Source: Parageobacillus caldoxylosilyticus NBRC 107762 (GTDB taxonomy: Bacteria; Bacillota; Bacilli; Bacillales; Anoxybacillaceae). From it: a DNA stretch of 64,000 nt. Below the pieces are notes generated by a model. That model made no database searches, was not told the origin of the DNA, and saw only the letters and a program-made list of their open reading frames with translations. The stretch covers positions 85,146 through 149,145 of the forward strand of contig NZ_BAWO01000005.1 in NCBI RefSeq assembly GCF_000632715.1, read 5' to 3'. This document shows, piece by piece, positions 28,816 through 38,913 of the stretch. How positions within the stretch are numbered: position 1 is the first letter of the stretch; the number at the start of each line of letters is the position of its first letter. The position numbers and the translations under genes were made by a program.

Positions 28816-30492
28816 TTATTCAACGGAAAAGATAAACGGATATAGCGGCTGTTTTCCGGCGTGCACTTCCACTTCTACATTCGGATACGCTCCCTCAATA
28901 TAGGAAACGATCGCTTCCACTTCCTCTTCCGCCGCATCTTCCCCATAGATTATCGTAACGATTTCGCTTTCTTCATCGATTAACGCATCAAGCAATTGCT
29001 TCGTTACGGAAAGCTTGTCTTTTTCTGCGACAATAATTTTATTGTCCGCCAACCCCATGTAATCGTCTTTTTCAATTTCTACTCCGTCGATGGTGGTATC
29101 GCGTATGGCAAACGTTACTTGCCCTGTTTTTACGTGCGCTAAAGCAGCGGTCATCGCTTTTTGATTTTGCTCTTCGGAAAGTGATGGATTAAACGCCAGC
29201 AGTGCCGCCATGCCTTGCGGAACGGTTTTCGACGGAATGACGATCACTTTTTGGCTGACGACCGTCGCTGCTTGCTCTGCTGTCATAATAATGTTTTTAT
29301 TATTTGGCAGCACAAATACGATTTCCGCGTTGATGCTTTCAATGGCTTTTACGATCTCCTCCGTGCTTGGGTTCATCGTTTGCCCGCCTTCAATGACGGC
29401 GTGAGCGCCGATGCTTTTAAACAACTCGGCAACGCCGGATCCCATTGCGATGGTCACAATTCCGTATTTTTCCGTCTGTTTCATCTTTTCTATACTGGAA
29501 GCGGTCTGGCGGTCTTGGTTTATAATATTGGCGTGCTGCTGACGCATATTTTCAATTTTGATGTTAATTAAACTGCCGTATTGCTGTCCGTATGTCAATA
29601 CTTCCCCAGGCTGCTCGGAATGGATGTGGACTTTAACAAGCTCGTCATCTGCTATGACGAGCAATGAATCGCCGAATCGGCTTAAATCTTGGCGAAAGGC
29701 GTCTTCCGAGAACGGATGTTTCTGCAGTTTATCCGGCTCAAGCCGCACCATAAATTCCGTGCAGTAGCCAAACTCAATTTCATCGGTATGAATATGGCTT
29801 TGCGCGCTTTTATGATGTTCTGCTTTCACTAATTCTTCCATGGAAACTTCCGCCGGTTTCTGTTTAGCAACGTTTTCTCCTTTTAGTCCGCTCAAAAACC
29901 CTTCATAGACGTAAACGAGGCCTTGGCCGCCACTGTCAACAACGCCTACTTCTTTTAATACCGGCAGCAACTCCGGCGTGCGCCGCAAAGACGCTTTCGC
30001 TTCCTTCACGACTTCCTCCATGACAACAGCGATATCTCGTTCTTTTTTTGCCACTTCGACCGCCCGTCTTGCTGCATCTTTCGCCACAGTCAAAATCGTT
30101 CCTTCAACCGGCTTCATCACCGCCTTATAAGCCGTATTGACACCTGCTTCAAGTGCCGCAGCGAATTCGACGCTGTTAATTTCCTTTTTTGTTTCCACCG
30201 CTTTGGCGAACCCGCGGAACAATTGCGATAAAATGACGCCCGAGTTTCCACGAGCGCCCATCAACAATCCTTTTGCCAGTGCGCTTGCGACTTTTCCTAT
30301 ATGGTCAGAAATATTATTTTTTACTTCCTTGGCACCGGAAGTCATCGACAAATTCATATTTGTGCCCGTATCACCGTCTGGAACTGGAAAGACGTTCAGC
30401 GCGTCGACGGCCTTTGCATTATTCGATAAATGCGCCGCCCCTTGAAAAACCATTTCGGCGAAACGTCTTCCATCAAGTGCCCTAATTGTCAC
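28816..30492 (-). CDS. fakA: Fatty acid kinase FakA (YloV, DhaL domain)
   Basis: 558 residues. FakA phosphorylates exogenous fatty acids presented by a FakB carrier protein, so they can enter phospholipid synthesis. The N-terminal DhaL nucleotide domain shows the metal-binding VFPVPDGDTGTNMNLSM and LLMGARGNSGVILSQL. The middle and C-terminal DegV-like domains have GIVTIAMGSGVAEL and VLPNNKNIIMTAEQAA. I chose GTG 30492 (MTIRALDGRRFAEM) with AAGGAGG 9 nt upstream; a TTG directly before it is the alternative. No fakB gene is in the window. It follows yloU, the B. subtilis yloU-yloV pair. Confidence 0.93.
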   Translation of the reverse strand: MTIRALDGRRFAEMVFQGAAHLSNNAKAVDALNVFPVPDGDTGTNMNLSMTSGAKEVKNNISDHIGKVASALAKGLLMGARGNSGVILSQLFRGFAKAVETKKEINSVEFAAALEAGVNTAYKAVMKPVEGTILTVAKDAARRAVEVAKKERDIAVVMEEVVKEAKASLRRTPELLPVLKEVGVVDSGGQGLVYVYEGFLSGLKGENVAKQKPAEVSMEELVKAEHHKSAQSHIHTDEIEFGYCTEFMVRLEPDKLQKHPFSEDAFRQDLSRFGDSLLVIADDELVKVHIHSEQPGEVLTYGQQYGSLINIKIENMRQQHANIINQDRQTASSIEKMKQTEKYGIVTIAMGSGVAELFKSIGAHAVIEGGQTMNPSTEEIVKAIESINAEIVFVLPNNKNIIMTAEQAATVVSQKVIVIPSKTVPQGMAALLAFNPSLSEEQNQKAMTAALAHVKTGQVTFAIRDTTIDGVEIEKDDYMGLADNKIIVAEKDKLSVTKQLLDALIDEESEIVTIIYGEDAAEEEVEAIVSYIEGAYPNVEVEVHAGKQPLYPFIFSVE

Positions 30493-30509
30493 CAACTAAC
30501 TCCTCCTTA

Positions 30510-30872
30510 CTACGGATTCGTCACCCGAACCCCTTGAACGTAAATATTGATCGATTGGACAGAAAGGCCCAACGTTTGATCAAGCGTATATTTTACTTTT
30601 GTTTGCACATTATGGGCCACCTCTGAAATTTTCGTGCCATAGCTAACAATAATATACATGTCGATATGTACTTCGCCGTTTTCCTCGCGGACGATCACAC
30701 CTTTGGAAAAGTTTTCTCTCCGTAAAATTTCCGAAATTCCATCCCGAATTTGGTTTTTCGACGCCATCCCAACAATTCCATAGCAATCGACCGCAGCGCC
30801 GCCGGCTATCATCGCAATGACATCATTGGATATTTCAATTCGTCCGTATTTCGTTTGCAATTCGATGGACAT
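30510..30872 (-). CDS. yloU: Asp23/Gls24-family (DUF322) protein YloU
   Basis: 120 residues, soluble, alternating strands and helices. The pattern GRIEISNDVIAMIAGGAAVD, then CYGIVGM, and a C-terminal VKYTLDQTLGLSVQSINIYV is characteristic of the Asp23 family, linked to alkaline stress and the cell envelope in staphylococci. The biochemical role here is unknown. The ATG at 30872 follows AAAGGGGG. First gene of yloU-fakA, divergent from rpmB. Confidence 0.9.
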   Translation of the reverse strand: MSIELQTKYGRIEISNDVIAMIAGGAAVDCYGIVGMASKNQIRDGISEILRRENFSKGVIVREENGEVHIDMYIIVSYGTKISEVAHNVQTKVKYTLDQTLGLSVQSINIYVQGVRVTNP

Positions 30873-31110
30873 GCTCGTTCCCCCTTTGCAATAGTTCGCA
30901 TAGCTATCAACATTGTACTATAATGCTTTCCGTTTTAAAAGTTCCCCCATCGCCCACTAGTATTATTTAGCCGAAAATAATATTATATGTCAAGGATATT
31001 TTCTTGAAAGAGAAAAAGGCATCTATTGCAATCTAATCGTTTGTATGATAAATTATAATAGTGTTTTTAGACGCACAATGGAAAGCAGGACGAGTAAGGA
31101 GGGAAAAAAG
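30873..31110. promoter_or_regulatory. Divergent promoter region yloU / rpmB
   Basis: A 238-bp AT-rich gap with no gene. For rpmB (plus strand) a TTGCAA (31026-31031), 17 bp, TAAATT (31049-31054) arrangement is present, with an overlapping perfect TATAAT at 31054-31059. For yloU (minus strand) a TACAAT (30912-30917) is visible without a good -35. I see no other structure in the middle. Confidence 0.5.
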
Positions 31111-31296
31111 ATGGCAAAATGCTTTGTAACGGGAAAGAAAAAATCTTTCGGCAATTCGCGTTCTCATGCGATGAATGCAAATAAACGCACATGGAAAGTC
31201 AACTTGCAAAAAGTTCGTATTTTAGTCGACGGAAAACCGAAACGTGTTTGGGTTTCTGCGCGCGCATTAAAATCGGGAAAAGTACAACGCGTGTAA
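31111..31296 (+). CDS. rpmB: Ribosomal protein L28
   Basis: 61 residues, basic. Large-subunit protein with [35 protein letters not shown] and [15 protein letters not shown]. Only one cysteine remains, so this is not the four-cysteine zinc-binding form. GGAGGG precedes the ATG at 31111; the open frame continues 22 codons upstream into the promoter region and was rejected. It is one of only two plus-strand genes in the window. It converges on spoVM, with a shared bidirectional terminator. Confidence 0.97.
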   Translation: MAKCFVTGKKKSFGNSRSHAMNANKRTWKVNLQKVRILVDGKPKRVWVSARALKSGKVQRV

Positions 31297-31312
31297 TAAA
31301 TCCTTTAAAACA

Positions 31313-31340
31313 AAAAAGCACCAAAGAATGGTGCTTTTTT
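31313..31340. terminator. Bidirectional terminator between rpmB and spoVM
   Basis: Stem AAAAAGCACC/GGTGCTTTTT with a 7-nt loop. It has T-runs on both strands (TTTTTT at 31335-31340 for the plus strand, the matching A-run at 31312-31317 for the minus strand). It serves the two convergent genes. Confidence 0.9.
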
Positions 31341-31341
31341 C

Positions 31342-31422
31342 TTATCCTTTTTTAAAAGCGTTTAACATGGCACGCACAATCCCGCCGAGAAATTTCGGCA
31401 GTTTAATCGTATAAAATTTCAT
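31342..31422 (-). CDS. spoVM: Stage V sporulation protein M (SpoVM)
   Basis: 26 residues. SpoVM is an amphipathic peptide that recognises the convex outer forespore membrane and anchors the SpoIVA coat basement layer; it also affects FtsH. The first 20 residues, MKFYTIKLPKFLGGIVRAML, are identical to my recollection of the B. subtilis protein, including Pro9, which is needed for curvature sensing. The last six residues (NAFKKG) differ from B. subtilis. GAGGAGGG precedes the ATG at 31422. It lies between thiN and rpmB, the B. subtilis location. No convincing sigma-E promoter could be picked by eye. Confidence 0.97.
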   Translation of the reverse strand: MKFYTIKLPKFLGGIVRAMLNAFKKG

Positions 31423-31502
31423 TCCGATTCCCTCCTCACAGCCGTCGTAACGAACTTTCCCTCACTCTTTATTAAGTATATTCTTCAGGCTGCAAATCGT
31501 AC

Positions 31503-32153
31503 CTACAAGCAGCGGTGAAAATCGCTGCTTCTTATCATCATTAATATGCCTTCAGAAAAGGAAAAAGTACCGGAAGATTGGATAAGTTCATTACTAATAC
31601 ATAATGTCGAACCGCGAAAAATATGACAATTTGTTAGCGGATATTTAAATCCGGTTAACGTCAAACCTTTAATATCGCGGGAAATCGGAATGTAAGAAAC
31701 GTAGCGATACCGTTCGTCATAAGAAACGGTGTACGTGCCGGGAAGATGGACGGTCAGCACATTTTGCCGGTCAATGATTTCAATGTCTCGATTGGCATAT
31801 TTGATCAGCAATTGCACATTGCCAAATAAATGATCAAGCCTGCCGCCGGTCGCTCCGAAGATCCTGATTTGATCCGCTCCTTGCTCGACCGCCCATTCAA
31901 GAGCGATTTCCATATCGGTTTTATCTTTTTCCGCCGGCCATATATCCATATCGTTCAATGTTTTTTGCAGCGATGCAATTTCTTCCTCGGTCAACGAGTC
32001 AAAGTCGCCAAACGCTTTGACAGGCCGGATGCCTGCCTCAAGCAGCGTCTTTGTCCCGCGGTCCACCCCCAGCCATCGCACCTGCTTGCCGTCATATTGA
32101 TGCAGAGAAGGAAGCTGTTCGCTTGGCCCGCCGCCGACAATGTGAATCCACAT
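31503..32153 (-). CDS. thiN: Thiamine pyrophosphokinase
   Basis: 216 residues. Converts thiamine plus ATP to thiamine pyrophosphate. The N-terminal catalytic domain carries LGVDRGTKTLLEAGI and the acidic motif AFGDFDSLTEEE, then DKTDMEIALEWAV and FGATGGRLDHLFGNVQLL. A beta-sandwich thiamine-binding domain forms the C-terminus. The ATG at 32153 follows GGAGGGGAG. It comes 44 bp after rpe and carries no thiamine riboswitch, consistent with a salvage or housekeeping role. Confidence 0.95.
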   Translation of the reverse strand: MWIHIVGGGPSEQLPSLHQYDGKQVRWLGVDRGTKTLLEAGIRPVKAFGDFDSLTEEEIASLQKTLNDMDIWPAEKDKTDMEIALEWAVEQGADQIRIFGATGGRLDHLFGNVQLLIKYANRDIEIIDRQNVLTVHLPGTYTVSYDERYRYVSYIPISRDIKGLTLTGFKYPLTNCHIFRGSTLCISNELIQSSGTFSFSEGILMMIRSSDFHRCL

Positions 32154-32197
32154 ATATTTCTCTCCCCTCCTTCAACAGAAAGAAAAGCAGAAGGCGT

Positions 32198-32860
32198 CTA
32201 CCCTTCCGCTTTATATGACCCGCGAAGCGCACGGATCGCCGCAGCGCGGTCTTGTTCGTTATAAATGGCCGATCCGGCCACAAGAACATTCGCTCCCGCT
32301 TCTACGCACAGGCGCGCCGTTTCTGCGTTAATCCCGCCGTCTACTTCAATTTCCACCGATAAGTTCCGCTCTTTTATGAACTCTGCTACTTGGCGAATTT
32401 TCGGCAATACGGATGGAATAAACTTCTGCCCGCCAAATCCGGGATTGACGGTCATCAGTAACACTAAATCCACATCCGCGATAATATGTTGAATCATTTC
32501 CACCGGCGTGTGCGGATTTAACACGACCCCCGCTTTGACTCCATGTTCTTTAATGAGATGGATCGTTCGATGCAAATGCGGGCACGCCTCTACATGAACG
32601 GATAAGTAGTCGGCTCCTGCTTTGGCAAAAGCAGGGATGTAGCGATCCGGCTGCTCGATCATTAAATGAACGTCAAGCGGCAATTTCGTAACCGGGCGTA
32701 TCGCCTCGACAACAAGCGGGCCGATCGTGATATTCGGAACAAAATGGCCGTCCATCACATCAACATGAATATAATCGGCTCCACCTTGTTCGACATCGCG
32801 GATTTCCTCTCCCAAATAAGCAAAATTCGCAGATAAAATGGATGGTGCAATTTTGATCAT
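32198..32860 (-). CDS. rpe: Ribulose-phosphate 3-epimerase
   Basis: 220 residues. Interconverts ribulose-5-phosphate and xylulose-5-phosphate in the pentose phosphate pathway. A TIM barrel with [14 protein letters not shown], the metal-site strand [43 protein letters not shown] and [10 protein letters not shown]. The ATG at 32860 overlaps the rsgA stop by 4 nt and has GAGGT upstream. It lies in the prpC-prkC-rsgA-rpe-thiN run, as in B. subtilis. Confidence 0.97.
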   Translation of the reverse strand: MIKIAPSILSANFAYLGEEIRDVEQGGADYIHVDVMDGHFVPNITIGPLVVEAIRPVTKLPLDVHLMIEQPDRYIPAFAKAGADYLSVHVEACPHLHRTIHLIKEHGVKAGVVLNPHTPVEMIQHIIADVDLVLLMTVNPGFGGQKFIPSVLPKIRQVAEFIKERNLSVEIEVDGGINAETARLCVEAGANVLVAGSAIYNEQDRAAAIRALRGSYKAEG

Positions 32861-33744
32861 CGTTCATACCTCGGCTTTCGCTCTTTCATTTCTTCAACAA
32901 AACTTAGATAATTCTCGTACCGGTAAGAAGGGATTTCTCCCGCTTCCACCGCCTCTCTTACAGCGCATTTCGGCTCGGCGACATGCAGGCAGCCGCGAAA
33001 TTTGCATTCGTCGCTGCGCTCGCGAAACTCTGGAAAATAAAGCGGCAGTTCCTCGATTTCGATATCATCGAGCTCGAGTGCACTAAAGCCGGGCGTATCG
33101 GCGACGAGGCCGCCGCCAATCTCCAACAGTTCGACATGGCGGGTCGTATGCTTGCCGCGCCCTAAATGTGTGGAAATATCGTTTGTTTTTAATTGCAAAT
33201 CAGGGCGAAGCGCATTTAGCAGCGACGATTTGCCGACGCCGGATTGCCCGGCAACCACGGAAATCCGTCCTTCCAAATAGGAAAGCAGCCGCTCTATCCC
33301 TTCCTTGGTGACGGTAGAGGTTTCAATAACGTCATAGCCTATGCGCTGATAATCACGGACATATTGTTCGATCGACTGCTTTGTTTGGCTATCCATTAAA
33401 TCAATTTTATTTACAACAATAATTGGTGCAATTTGCTTCGATTCAACAAGAACGAGAAAACGATCGAGGAGTTTCGGACTAAAATCCGGTTCCACGGCGG
33501 AAAACACTAAAATCGCCTGCTCGACATTGGCGATCGGCGGACGGATGAGCGAGTTTTTCCGCTCGCATATTTCCAAAATATACCCCTCGCTCTCGCCCGT
33601 CGCCTGAAAGACAACATAATCGCCGACAAGAGGGGTGATTTTCTGTTTGCGAAATACCCCCCTGCCTCGACATTGAAACACTTTCCCTTCTGACAATACA
33701 TAATAAAATCCGCTTAATGCCTTAATAATCTTTCCTTCTGCCAT
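32857..33744 (-). CDS. rsgA: Ribosome small-subunit GTPase RsgA (CpgA)
   Basis: 295 residues. RsgA checks and releases late 30S particles; in B. subtilis it is also a PrkC substrate. OB-fold N-terminus ([17 protein letters not shown]); circularly permuted GTPase with G4 VVNKIDLM before G1 [17 protein letters not shown] and G3 [13 protein letters not shown]; and a C-terminal zinc site with [15 protein letters not shown] chose ATG 33744 with AAAGGAG upstream; the open frame extends 20 codons further into the end of prkC. Only 4 bp separate it from prkC. Confidence 0.95.
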   Translation of the reverse strand: MAEGKIIKALSGFYYVLSEGKVFQCRGRGVFRKQKITPLVGDYVVFQATGESEGYILEICERKNSLIRPPIANVEQAILVFSAVEPDFSPKLLDRFLVLVESKQIAPIIVVNKIDLMDSQTKQSIEQYVRDYQRIGYDVIETSTVTKEGIERLLSYLEGRISVVAGQSGVGKSSLLNALRPDLQLKTNDISTHLGRGKHTTRHVELLEIGGGLVADTPGFSALELDDIEIEELPLYFPEFRERSDECKFRGCLHVAEPKCAVREAVEAGEIPSYRYENYLSFVEEMKERKPRYER

Positions 33745-33748
33745 AGCC

Positions 33749-35710
33749 TCACTCCTTTGCGCGATCGTCTGGATATGGAATCGTCCCCTCGTCTGTGACG
33801 ACATTGTTGACGATGACGCGATAGTATGCCGTCTCCTTATACGGAATTTTAAATTCTACCGTTTCCGTAACCGGCTTCGTTAAACGGTACGTTTTATACG
33901 GCATTGTCATATTGCGATTCGCATCTTGAATATACAACTGTGCTTCCACCATCTGCCCCGCTTCTGCGGGCTCATACGGAATGACAATATCTTTGATCAC
34001 CGTTTTTGTCGGAAGCGGCTCTTTGCCGCGGGAAATCACAACCGCAATCGTGTCCCCTTTCTCGACTTTTTCATTCGCTGCCGGCGTCTGCGAAATCACA
34101 AGCCCTTCCGGCACCTTGTCGGAATATTCGTATTTTACCTCCACCTGCAGCTGTTGATCTTCCGCGTAGTCGCGTACGCTTTTTTCCGTATATCCCGTCA
34201 AATCTTTTAACACAATTTGTTCCGGACCTAGACTGACGGTAAAAATGACTTCTGTTTCATCAGGCACTACTTTGTCCCCAGCATACGGGAATTGATCGAT
34301 AATCGTGCCAGATGGTTTATCGCTATAACGTTCATTGCGCTTAATGTTCGTAAAACCTTCGTTGCGCAGCTGCTCTTCGGCTGTATCGATATCTTCGTCG
34401 ATAAAGTTGCCAAATTCAATTTTCTTTTTGCCGATGCTTTTATAAATGATCACCCCTGAGCCTTGTTTGACGGTCATGCCCGCTTCCGGTTTCGTACGTA
34501 CAACCTTTCCTTCTTCTATTTTATTATCCTCGACATCAATCGTATCTTTAATCTCTAACCCTAACGATGACAACTGCTCGACCGCTTCATCGTAATCTTT
34601 GTTGACGACGTTCGGCATCGTCACTTCTTTTGGAAAAACCAGGTCTGGAATCCACGTAACCGCACTCACTCCAGCCGCCGCGAGAAATAAAAAGACAGCC
34701 GTAAACCAGACGATCCACTTCCGTTTTGTTTTCGGCTTTTCCGCTTCTGGCTTTTCTTCCTTTTTTTCTTCGTACACGATCGTTTCCGGCTCAAGCCCGG
34801 CACTAACGGGGGCGTCTTTCATAATCGGAATCGCTTTCGTTGTTTCCTCATCATCGGCAGGAATGGTGAATTTCTCCTCATTCGCCCGTTCCGGATCTAA
34901 AGCGGTGCGGATATCTTCATTCATTTCCCGTGCCGAACGGTAGCGATAAAACGGATCTTTCGCCGTCGCTTTTAAAATAATATTCTCGACGCTTTGCGGA
35001 ATGCTAGGGTTCCAGGCTTTAGGGGAGGGCGTTTCCGCCTGCAAATGTTTAAGCACAATCGACACGGCGGACTCTCCAGAGAATGGAAGCCGGCCGGTGA
35101 CAAGCTCAAACATGACAATGCCGAGAGAATAGATGTCCGATTTTTCCGTTGTCACTCCGCCGCGCGCTTGTTCCGGGGACAAATAATGAACCGAGCCAAG
35201 CACGGAATTCGTTTGCGTAATGGTTGTCGAACTAAGGGCCACGGCAATACCGAAGTCGGTTACTTTCACATCGCCGTTTTCATCAATCAAAATATTTTGC
35301 GGCTTAATATCGCGATGAATAACGCCATTTTCATGAGCATGGGCAATCGCAGAAGTCAATTGCTCCATAATATGAAGCGCTTTTGGAACTGGCAAAGGGG
35401 CGTGCTGATGAATATACTGCTTTAATGTACACCCGCGCACATACTCCATAACAATGTAATAAACGCCCTCATCTTCGCCGACATCATAAATGGAGACGAT
35501 GTTTTCATGATTCAAGCTCGTTGCCGCTTGCGCTTCGCGGCGGAACCGTTTAATAAACTGTTCATCGTTGGCAAAATCAAAGCGCAATACCTTTACAGCG
35601 ACATCCCGCTCCAATATCATATCTCTGGCCAAATAGACGTTGGCCATGCCGCCGCCGCCGATTAAGCTAATGATTTTATAGCGATCGTTTAATCGTTTGC
35701 CGATGAGCAC
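33749..35710 (-). CDS. prkC: PASTA-domain Ser/Thr protein kinase PrkC
   Basis: 653 residues. Membrane kinase that senses peptidoglycan fragments and, in B. subtilis, triggers spore germination. The kinase domain has the glycine loop LIGGGGMANVYLARD, catalytic VIHRDIKPQNIL, DFGIAVAL and the APE-like YLSPEQARGG. One membrane segment lies near 333-352 (WIVWFTAVFLFLAAAGV). Three extracellular PASTA repeats follow (about 355-565), then a C-terminal beta domain. I chose GTG 35710 (product MLIGKRLNDRY). Another GTG at 35719 overlaps the prpC stop and cannot be excluded. Paired with its phosphatase prpC. Confidence 0.94.
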   Translation of the reverse strand: MLIGKRLNDRYKIISLIGGGGMANVYLARDMILERDVAVKVLRFDFANDEQFIKRFRREAQAATSLNHENIVSIYDVGEDEGVYYIVMEYVRGCTLKQYIHQHAPLPVPKALHIMEQLTSAIAHAHENGVIHRDIKPQNILIDENGDVKVTDFGIAVALSSTTITQTNSVLGSVHYLSPEQARGGVTTEKSDIYSLGIVMFELVTGRLPFSGESAVSIVLKHLQAETPSPKAWNPSIPQSVENIILKATAKDPFYRYRSAREMNEDIRTALDPERANEEKFTIPADDEETTKAIPIMKDAPVSAGLEPETIVYEEKKEEKPEAEKPKTKRKWIVWFTAVFLFLAAAGVSAVTWIPDLVFPKEVTMPNVVNKDYDEAVEQLSSLGLEIKDTIDVEDNKIEEGKVVRTKPEAGMTVKQGSGVIIYKSIGKKKIEFGNFIDEDIDTAEEQLRNEGFTNIKRNERYSDKPSGTIIDQFPYAGDKVVPDETEVIFTVSLGPEQIVLKDLTGYTEKSVRDYAEDQQLQVEVKYEYSDKVPEGLVISQTPAANEKVEKGDTIAVVISRGKEPLPTKTVIKDIVIPYEPAEAGQMVEAQLYIQDANRNMTMPYKTYRLTKPVTETVEFKIPYKETAYYRVIVNNVVTDEGTIPYPDDRAKE

Positions 35711-35715
35711 ACGGA

Positions 35716-36465
35716 TCACCTACTTTCACGTTCCAATGAAAAATCGATAATCACCAGCGTAATATTATCTTCTCCTCCCCGTTCATTAGCTAAATCAATT
35801 AACGCCTGTGCTTTATGCTCGAGCGGGTCGCCGGAATTTAAAATATGTAGCATCATTTGCTCGGAAACTTTGTTTGATAAACCGTCCGAACACAACAGCA
35901 GCATATCATGCTCATCGATGCTGACCGTTTTGACATCCAGCTTCACGTCTCTTTCCGTGCCAAGCGCGCGCAACAACACATTTTTCCGCGGATGGTGCTC
36001 TGCATCCTCCTTGGAAATTTGCCCTGTTTTTACCAATTCATTAACAAGTGAATGGTCTTCAGTAATTTGTTGAAACCCATTTTTATTGAAAAGATAGCAG
36101 CGGCTGTCGCCAATATGACCGACGGTAACAAATTGATCTGTACAGATCGCGCTGACAATCGTCGTTCCCATCCCTTGGCATTCTTCATGCTGCAAGGAGT
36201 GTTCAAACAAAATGCGGTTGACTGCCGCCACATGATCTTTCAGCCATTGTTCGGCGGCAGCAGGCGATGAAATATGTTCGGACTGCTCCCATTGTTGTTT
36301 TAAATACGAAATCGTCATTTCGCTTGCAACGTCGCCAGCGAGATGCCCCCCCATTCCATCGGCAACAACCGCTAAATAATGGCCATCTTTATTTTGAAAA
36401 ACACCGCCGCTGTCTTCATTGTGAGCACGAATTTTACCAATATCGGTTTGAAAAACGGCTCTCAT
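35716..36465 (-). CDS. prpC: PP2C-type protein phosphatase PrpC
   Basis: 249 residues. Metal-dependent phosphatase that reverses PrkC phosphorylation. The PPM motifs are intact: TDIGKIRAHNEDSGGVF, VVADGMGGHLAGDVASE, VGHIGDSRCYLFN, LLCSDGLSNKV and GGEDNITLVIIDF. ATG 36465 has GAGGTGAAAG upstream; the longer open frame starting 22 codons earlier runs into rlmN and was rejected. It lies 4 bp after rlmN and adjoins prkC. Confidence 0.96.
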   Translation of the reverse strand: MRAVFQTDIGKIRAHNEDSGGVFQNKDGHYLAVVADGMGGHLAGDVASEMTISYLKQQWEQSEHISSPAAAEQWLKDHVAAVNRILFEHSLQHEECQGMGTTIVSAICTDQFVTVGHIGDSRCYLFNKNGFQQITEDHSLVNELVKTGQISKEDAEHHPRKNVLLRALGTERDVKLDVKTVSIDEHDMLLLCSDGLSNKVSEQMMLHILNSGDPLEHKAQALIDLANERGGEDNITLVIIDFSLERESR

Positions 36466-36469
36466 TCTT

Positions 36470-37564
36470 TCACCTCGTCTCTTCTTTTCGCTCCTTCGCG
36501 CGAAGCTGCCCACATGCTGCGTCGATGTCATGTCCTTGTTCGCGGCGAATAGTCACATTAATTCCATGTTTTTTTAACGCCCGTTCAAAAGCAAAAATTT
36601 GATCGCGCGGCGTGCGCACATAATTCCGCTCTGGTACGTAATTGACCGGAATCAGGTTGACGTGGCACTTTAATCCTTTAATCAGCTCCGCGAGCTGCTC
36701 GGCGTGTTCAATTTGGTCATTGACCCCGCCAAACAGTCCGTATTCAAACGTAACGCGGCGCCCCGTTTTTTCAATGTAATAGCGGACCGCCTCCATCAGC
36801 TTCGGCAGCGGATACGCCTTGTTGATCGGCATGAGCTTCGTGCGCAGCTCAGTCGTCGGGGCGTGCAATGAAATGGCAAAATTGACTTGCATTCCTTCCT
36901 CGGCAAATTGATAGATTTTCGGGATAATTCCGCTCGTCGACACGGTGATATGACGGGCGCCAATATTCAACCCTTTTGAATGGTTAACGATTTTCAAAAA
37001 CTTAATCAGTTCATCATAGTTGTCAAACGGCTCGCCGATTCCCATTACGACGATGCTGCTTACCCGCTCGCCGTGCTCATCGAGCGCTTTTTGCACTTGG
37101 ACGACTTGCGCCACAATTTCTCCCGCTTCTAAATGGCGCTTCAATCCGCCGAGCGTTGAAGCGCAAAACGTGCAGCCAATGCGGCAGCCGACTTGTGTCG
37201 TCACACAAATCGAATTTCCGTAATGATGGCGCATGAGCACCGTCTCGATCGAATACCCGTCGTGCAGTTCAAACAAAAACTTGATCGTGCCGTCTTTCGA
37301 AGTTTGTTTCACAATCGTTTTTAACGTCGTGATGGCAAAATGCTCGCCTAATTGTTCACGCAGCGCTTTTGGCAAGTTCGTCATTTCCGAGAAATCGGTT
37401 ACTCGTTTTTGGTAGAGCCATTCATATATTTGCGTTGCGCGAAACGGCTTTTCGCCGCGCTCAACAAGCCAATTTTTCAGCTCCTCTAACGTCAGCGAAT
37501 AAATCGATGGCAAATGCGGCGTTGTTTCCTTTTGTTTGCGTACGGTCGTCTTTGTTGTTTCCAA
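36470..37564 (-). CDS. rlmN: Dual-specificity 23S rRNA/tRNA adenine-C2 methyltransferase RlmN
   Basis: 364 residues. Radical SAM enzyme that methylates C2 of A2503 in 23S rRNA and A37 in some tRNAs. The cluster motif is Cys127, Cys131 and Cys134 in [11 protein letters not shown]. The methyl-carrying cysteine is near the C-terminus in [26 protein letters not shown] is the SAM glycine-rich site. The start is TTG at 37564, with AAGGTG 8 nt upstream; no ATG or GTG is better placed. It follows rsmB by 5 bp. Confidence 0.95.
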   Translation of the reverse strand: METTKTTVRKQKETTPHLPSIYSLTLEELKNWLVERGEKPFRATQIYEWLYQKRVTDFSEMTNLPKALREQLGEHFAITTLKTIVKQTSKDGTIKFLFELHDGYSIETVLMRHHYGNSICVTTQVGCRIGCTFCASTLGGLKRHLEAGEIVAQVVQVQKALDEHGERVSSIVVMGIGEPFDNYDELIKFLKIVNHSKGLNIGARHITVSTSGIIPKIYQFAEEGMQVNFAISLHAPTTELRTKLMPINKAYPLPKLMEAVRYYIEKTGRRVTFEYGLFGGVNDQIEHAEQLAELIKGLKCHVNLIPVNYVPERNYVRTPRDQIFAFERALKKHGINVTIRREQGHDIDAACGQLRAKERKEETR

Positions 37565-37569
37565 TGGAG

Positions 37570-38913
37570 CTACACCTTCTTTCGTAATGATGCGATAAAA
37601 AATCCGTCCGAGCCAAAATAGTGAGGAAGGAGATGCAGCTGCCCGTTGCGGACGTATGGCTGCACTTTTTCCGGCAGCCGCTCCTGCATCGTTTCATCCG
37701 GGGCAAATTCCGGATGATGCTTTAAAAACTGGGCGATGACTTCCTCATTTTCTTCCCGGTCAATCGTACAAGTGCTATATACAAGCGTTCCACCTCGTTT
37801 TAATAGCGGCGCCACCGCCCGCAAAATTTCTTGCTGCAATTCGATGAGGGAAGGAATATCTTCTTCCGTTTTGGCGTATTTAATATCCGGCTTGCGGCGG
37901 ATGACGCCAAATCCGGAACACGGCGCATCGACTAAAATTTTATCAAACGATTCTTTTTCAAACCGCTCGCCTAAACGCCTGCTGTCAAGCACATAGGTGG
38001 AAATGTTCGTCAACTGCAGGCGCTTTGCCTGCTCTTCAATCAGCTTCACCTTATGGTCATGAATGTCTACTGATATAACTTGACCCGTGCTATCCATTAA
38101 TTCAGCGATATGGGTCGACTTTCCGCCCGGCGCCGCACAGCTGTCAAGCACGCGCTCCCCTTCTTTCGGGCCTAGCGCTCTTGCCACTAGCATCGAACTC
38201 TCATCTTGAATCGTGATGAGTCCTTCGCGAAACACTGCAGTGTGGGCGAGATTTCCTTTTTCCGCCCGAATCGCCTCCGCGGCAACTTCGCCGCGCGCAA
38301 CTTCCATTCCTTCCTGGCGAAGCCGCTCCATCGCTTCCTCTACCGTGATTCGCGCTGTATTCACTCTTGCCGTTTGCTTTGGCGGAAGCAGGTTTGTTTC
38401 ACACATCCGTTTTGTTTCAGCAAAACCGTATTGCCCGACCCAGCGCTTGACAAGCCAGTATGGATGGCTTGTCGCAACAGCCAGCCGCTTGACTTCATCT
38501 TCAATGTCCTCCAACGGCGGCACCCCTTGGCGCTGGATCGAGCGCATCACTCCGTTTACAAGCGAAGCCGTTCCTTTATGCCCGCGTTTTTTCGCGATTT
38601 CCACTGCTTCGAAAATCGCCGCACGGTCGGGAACTCGGTCTAAATATAATACTTGATAAAGGGTCAAGCGAAGCAGGATGCGGACCCACCGCTCCAGCTT
38701 GCGCGCTTTTGCCAAAAAAGGGGTTAAATAATAATCGAGTGTGTCGCGCCGCTGCACCGTCCCATATACGATTTCTGTCAGCAGCCCGACATCTCTTGCA
38801 GACAGATGATGTTCCTCAATGACTTTATTTAGTTGCAAATTGCTGTACGCTTCTTTCTCTTCGATCGCCAACAGGGTTTCTAACGCAATTTCACGCACGT
38901 TTTTCGTTTTCAT
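37570..38913 (-). CDS. rsmB: 16S rRNA m5C967 methyltransferase RsmB
   Basis: 447 residues. Methylates C967 (E. coli numbering) in 16S rRNA. An N-terminal NusB-like RNA-binding domain ([20 protein letters not shown] through about 140) precedes a Rossmann methyltransferase with [33 protein letters not shown] and the catalytic-cysteine motif [13 protein letters not shown]. The ATG at 38913 follows GGAGAGG. The first 23 nt overlap the end of fmt, so translation is probably coupled. Confidence 0.96.
   Translation of the reverse strand: MKTKNVREIALETLLAIEEKEAYSNLQLNKVIEEHHLSARDVGLLTEIVYGTVQRRDTLDYYLTPFLAKARKLERWVRILLRLTLYQVLYLDRVPDRAAIFEAVEIAKKRGHKGTASLVNGVMRSIQRQGVPPLEDIEDEVKRLAVATSHPYWLVKRWVGQYGFAETKRMCETNLLPPKQTARVNTARITVEEAMERLRQEGMEVARGEVAAEAIRAEKGNLAHTAVFREGLITIQDESSMLVARALGPKEGERVLDSCAAPGGKSTHIAELMDSTGQVISVDIHDHKVKLIEEQAKRLQLTNISTYVLDSRRLGERFEKESFDKILVDAPCSGFGVIRRKPDIKYAKTEEDIPSLIELQQEILRAVAPLLKRGGTLVYSTCTIDREENEEVIAQFLKHHPEFAPDETMQERLPEKVQPYVRNGQLHLLPHYFGSDGFFIASLRKKV

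Noticed and set aside
31423..31502. Sigma-E promoter for spoVM
   Set aside because: The 80-bp gap after thiN is AT-rich, but I could not find a convincing pair of sigma-E -35 and -10 elements by eye. spoVM may also be read from thiN.
31507..31530. Inverted repeat AAGCAGCG/CGCTGCTT at the end of thiN as a terminator
   Set aside because: It lies in the last codons of thiN and has no T-tract after it.
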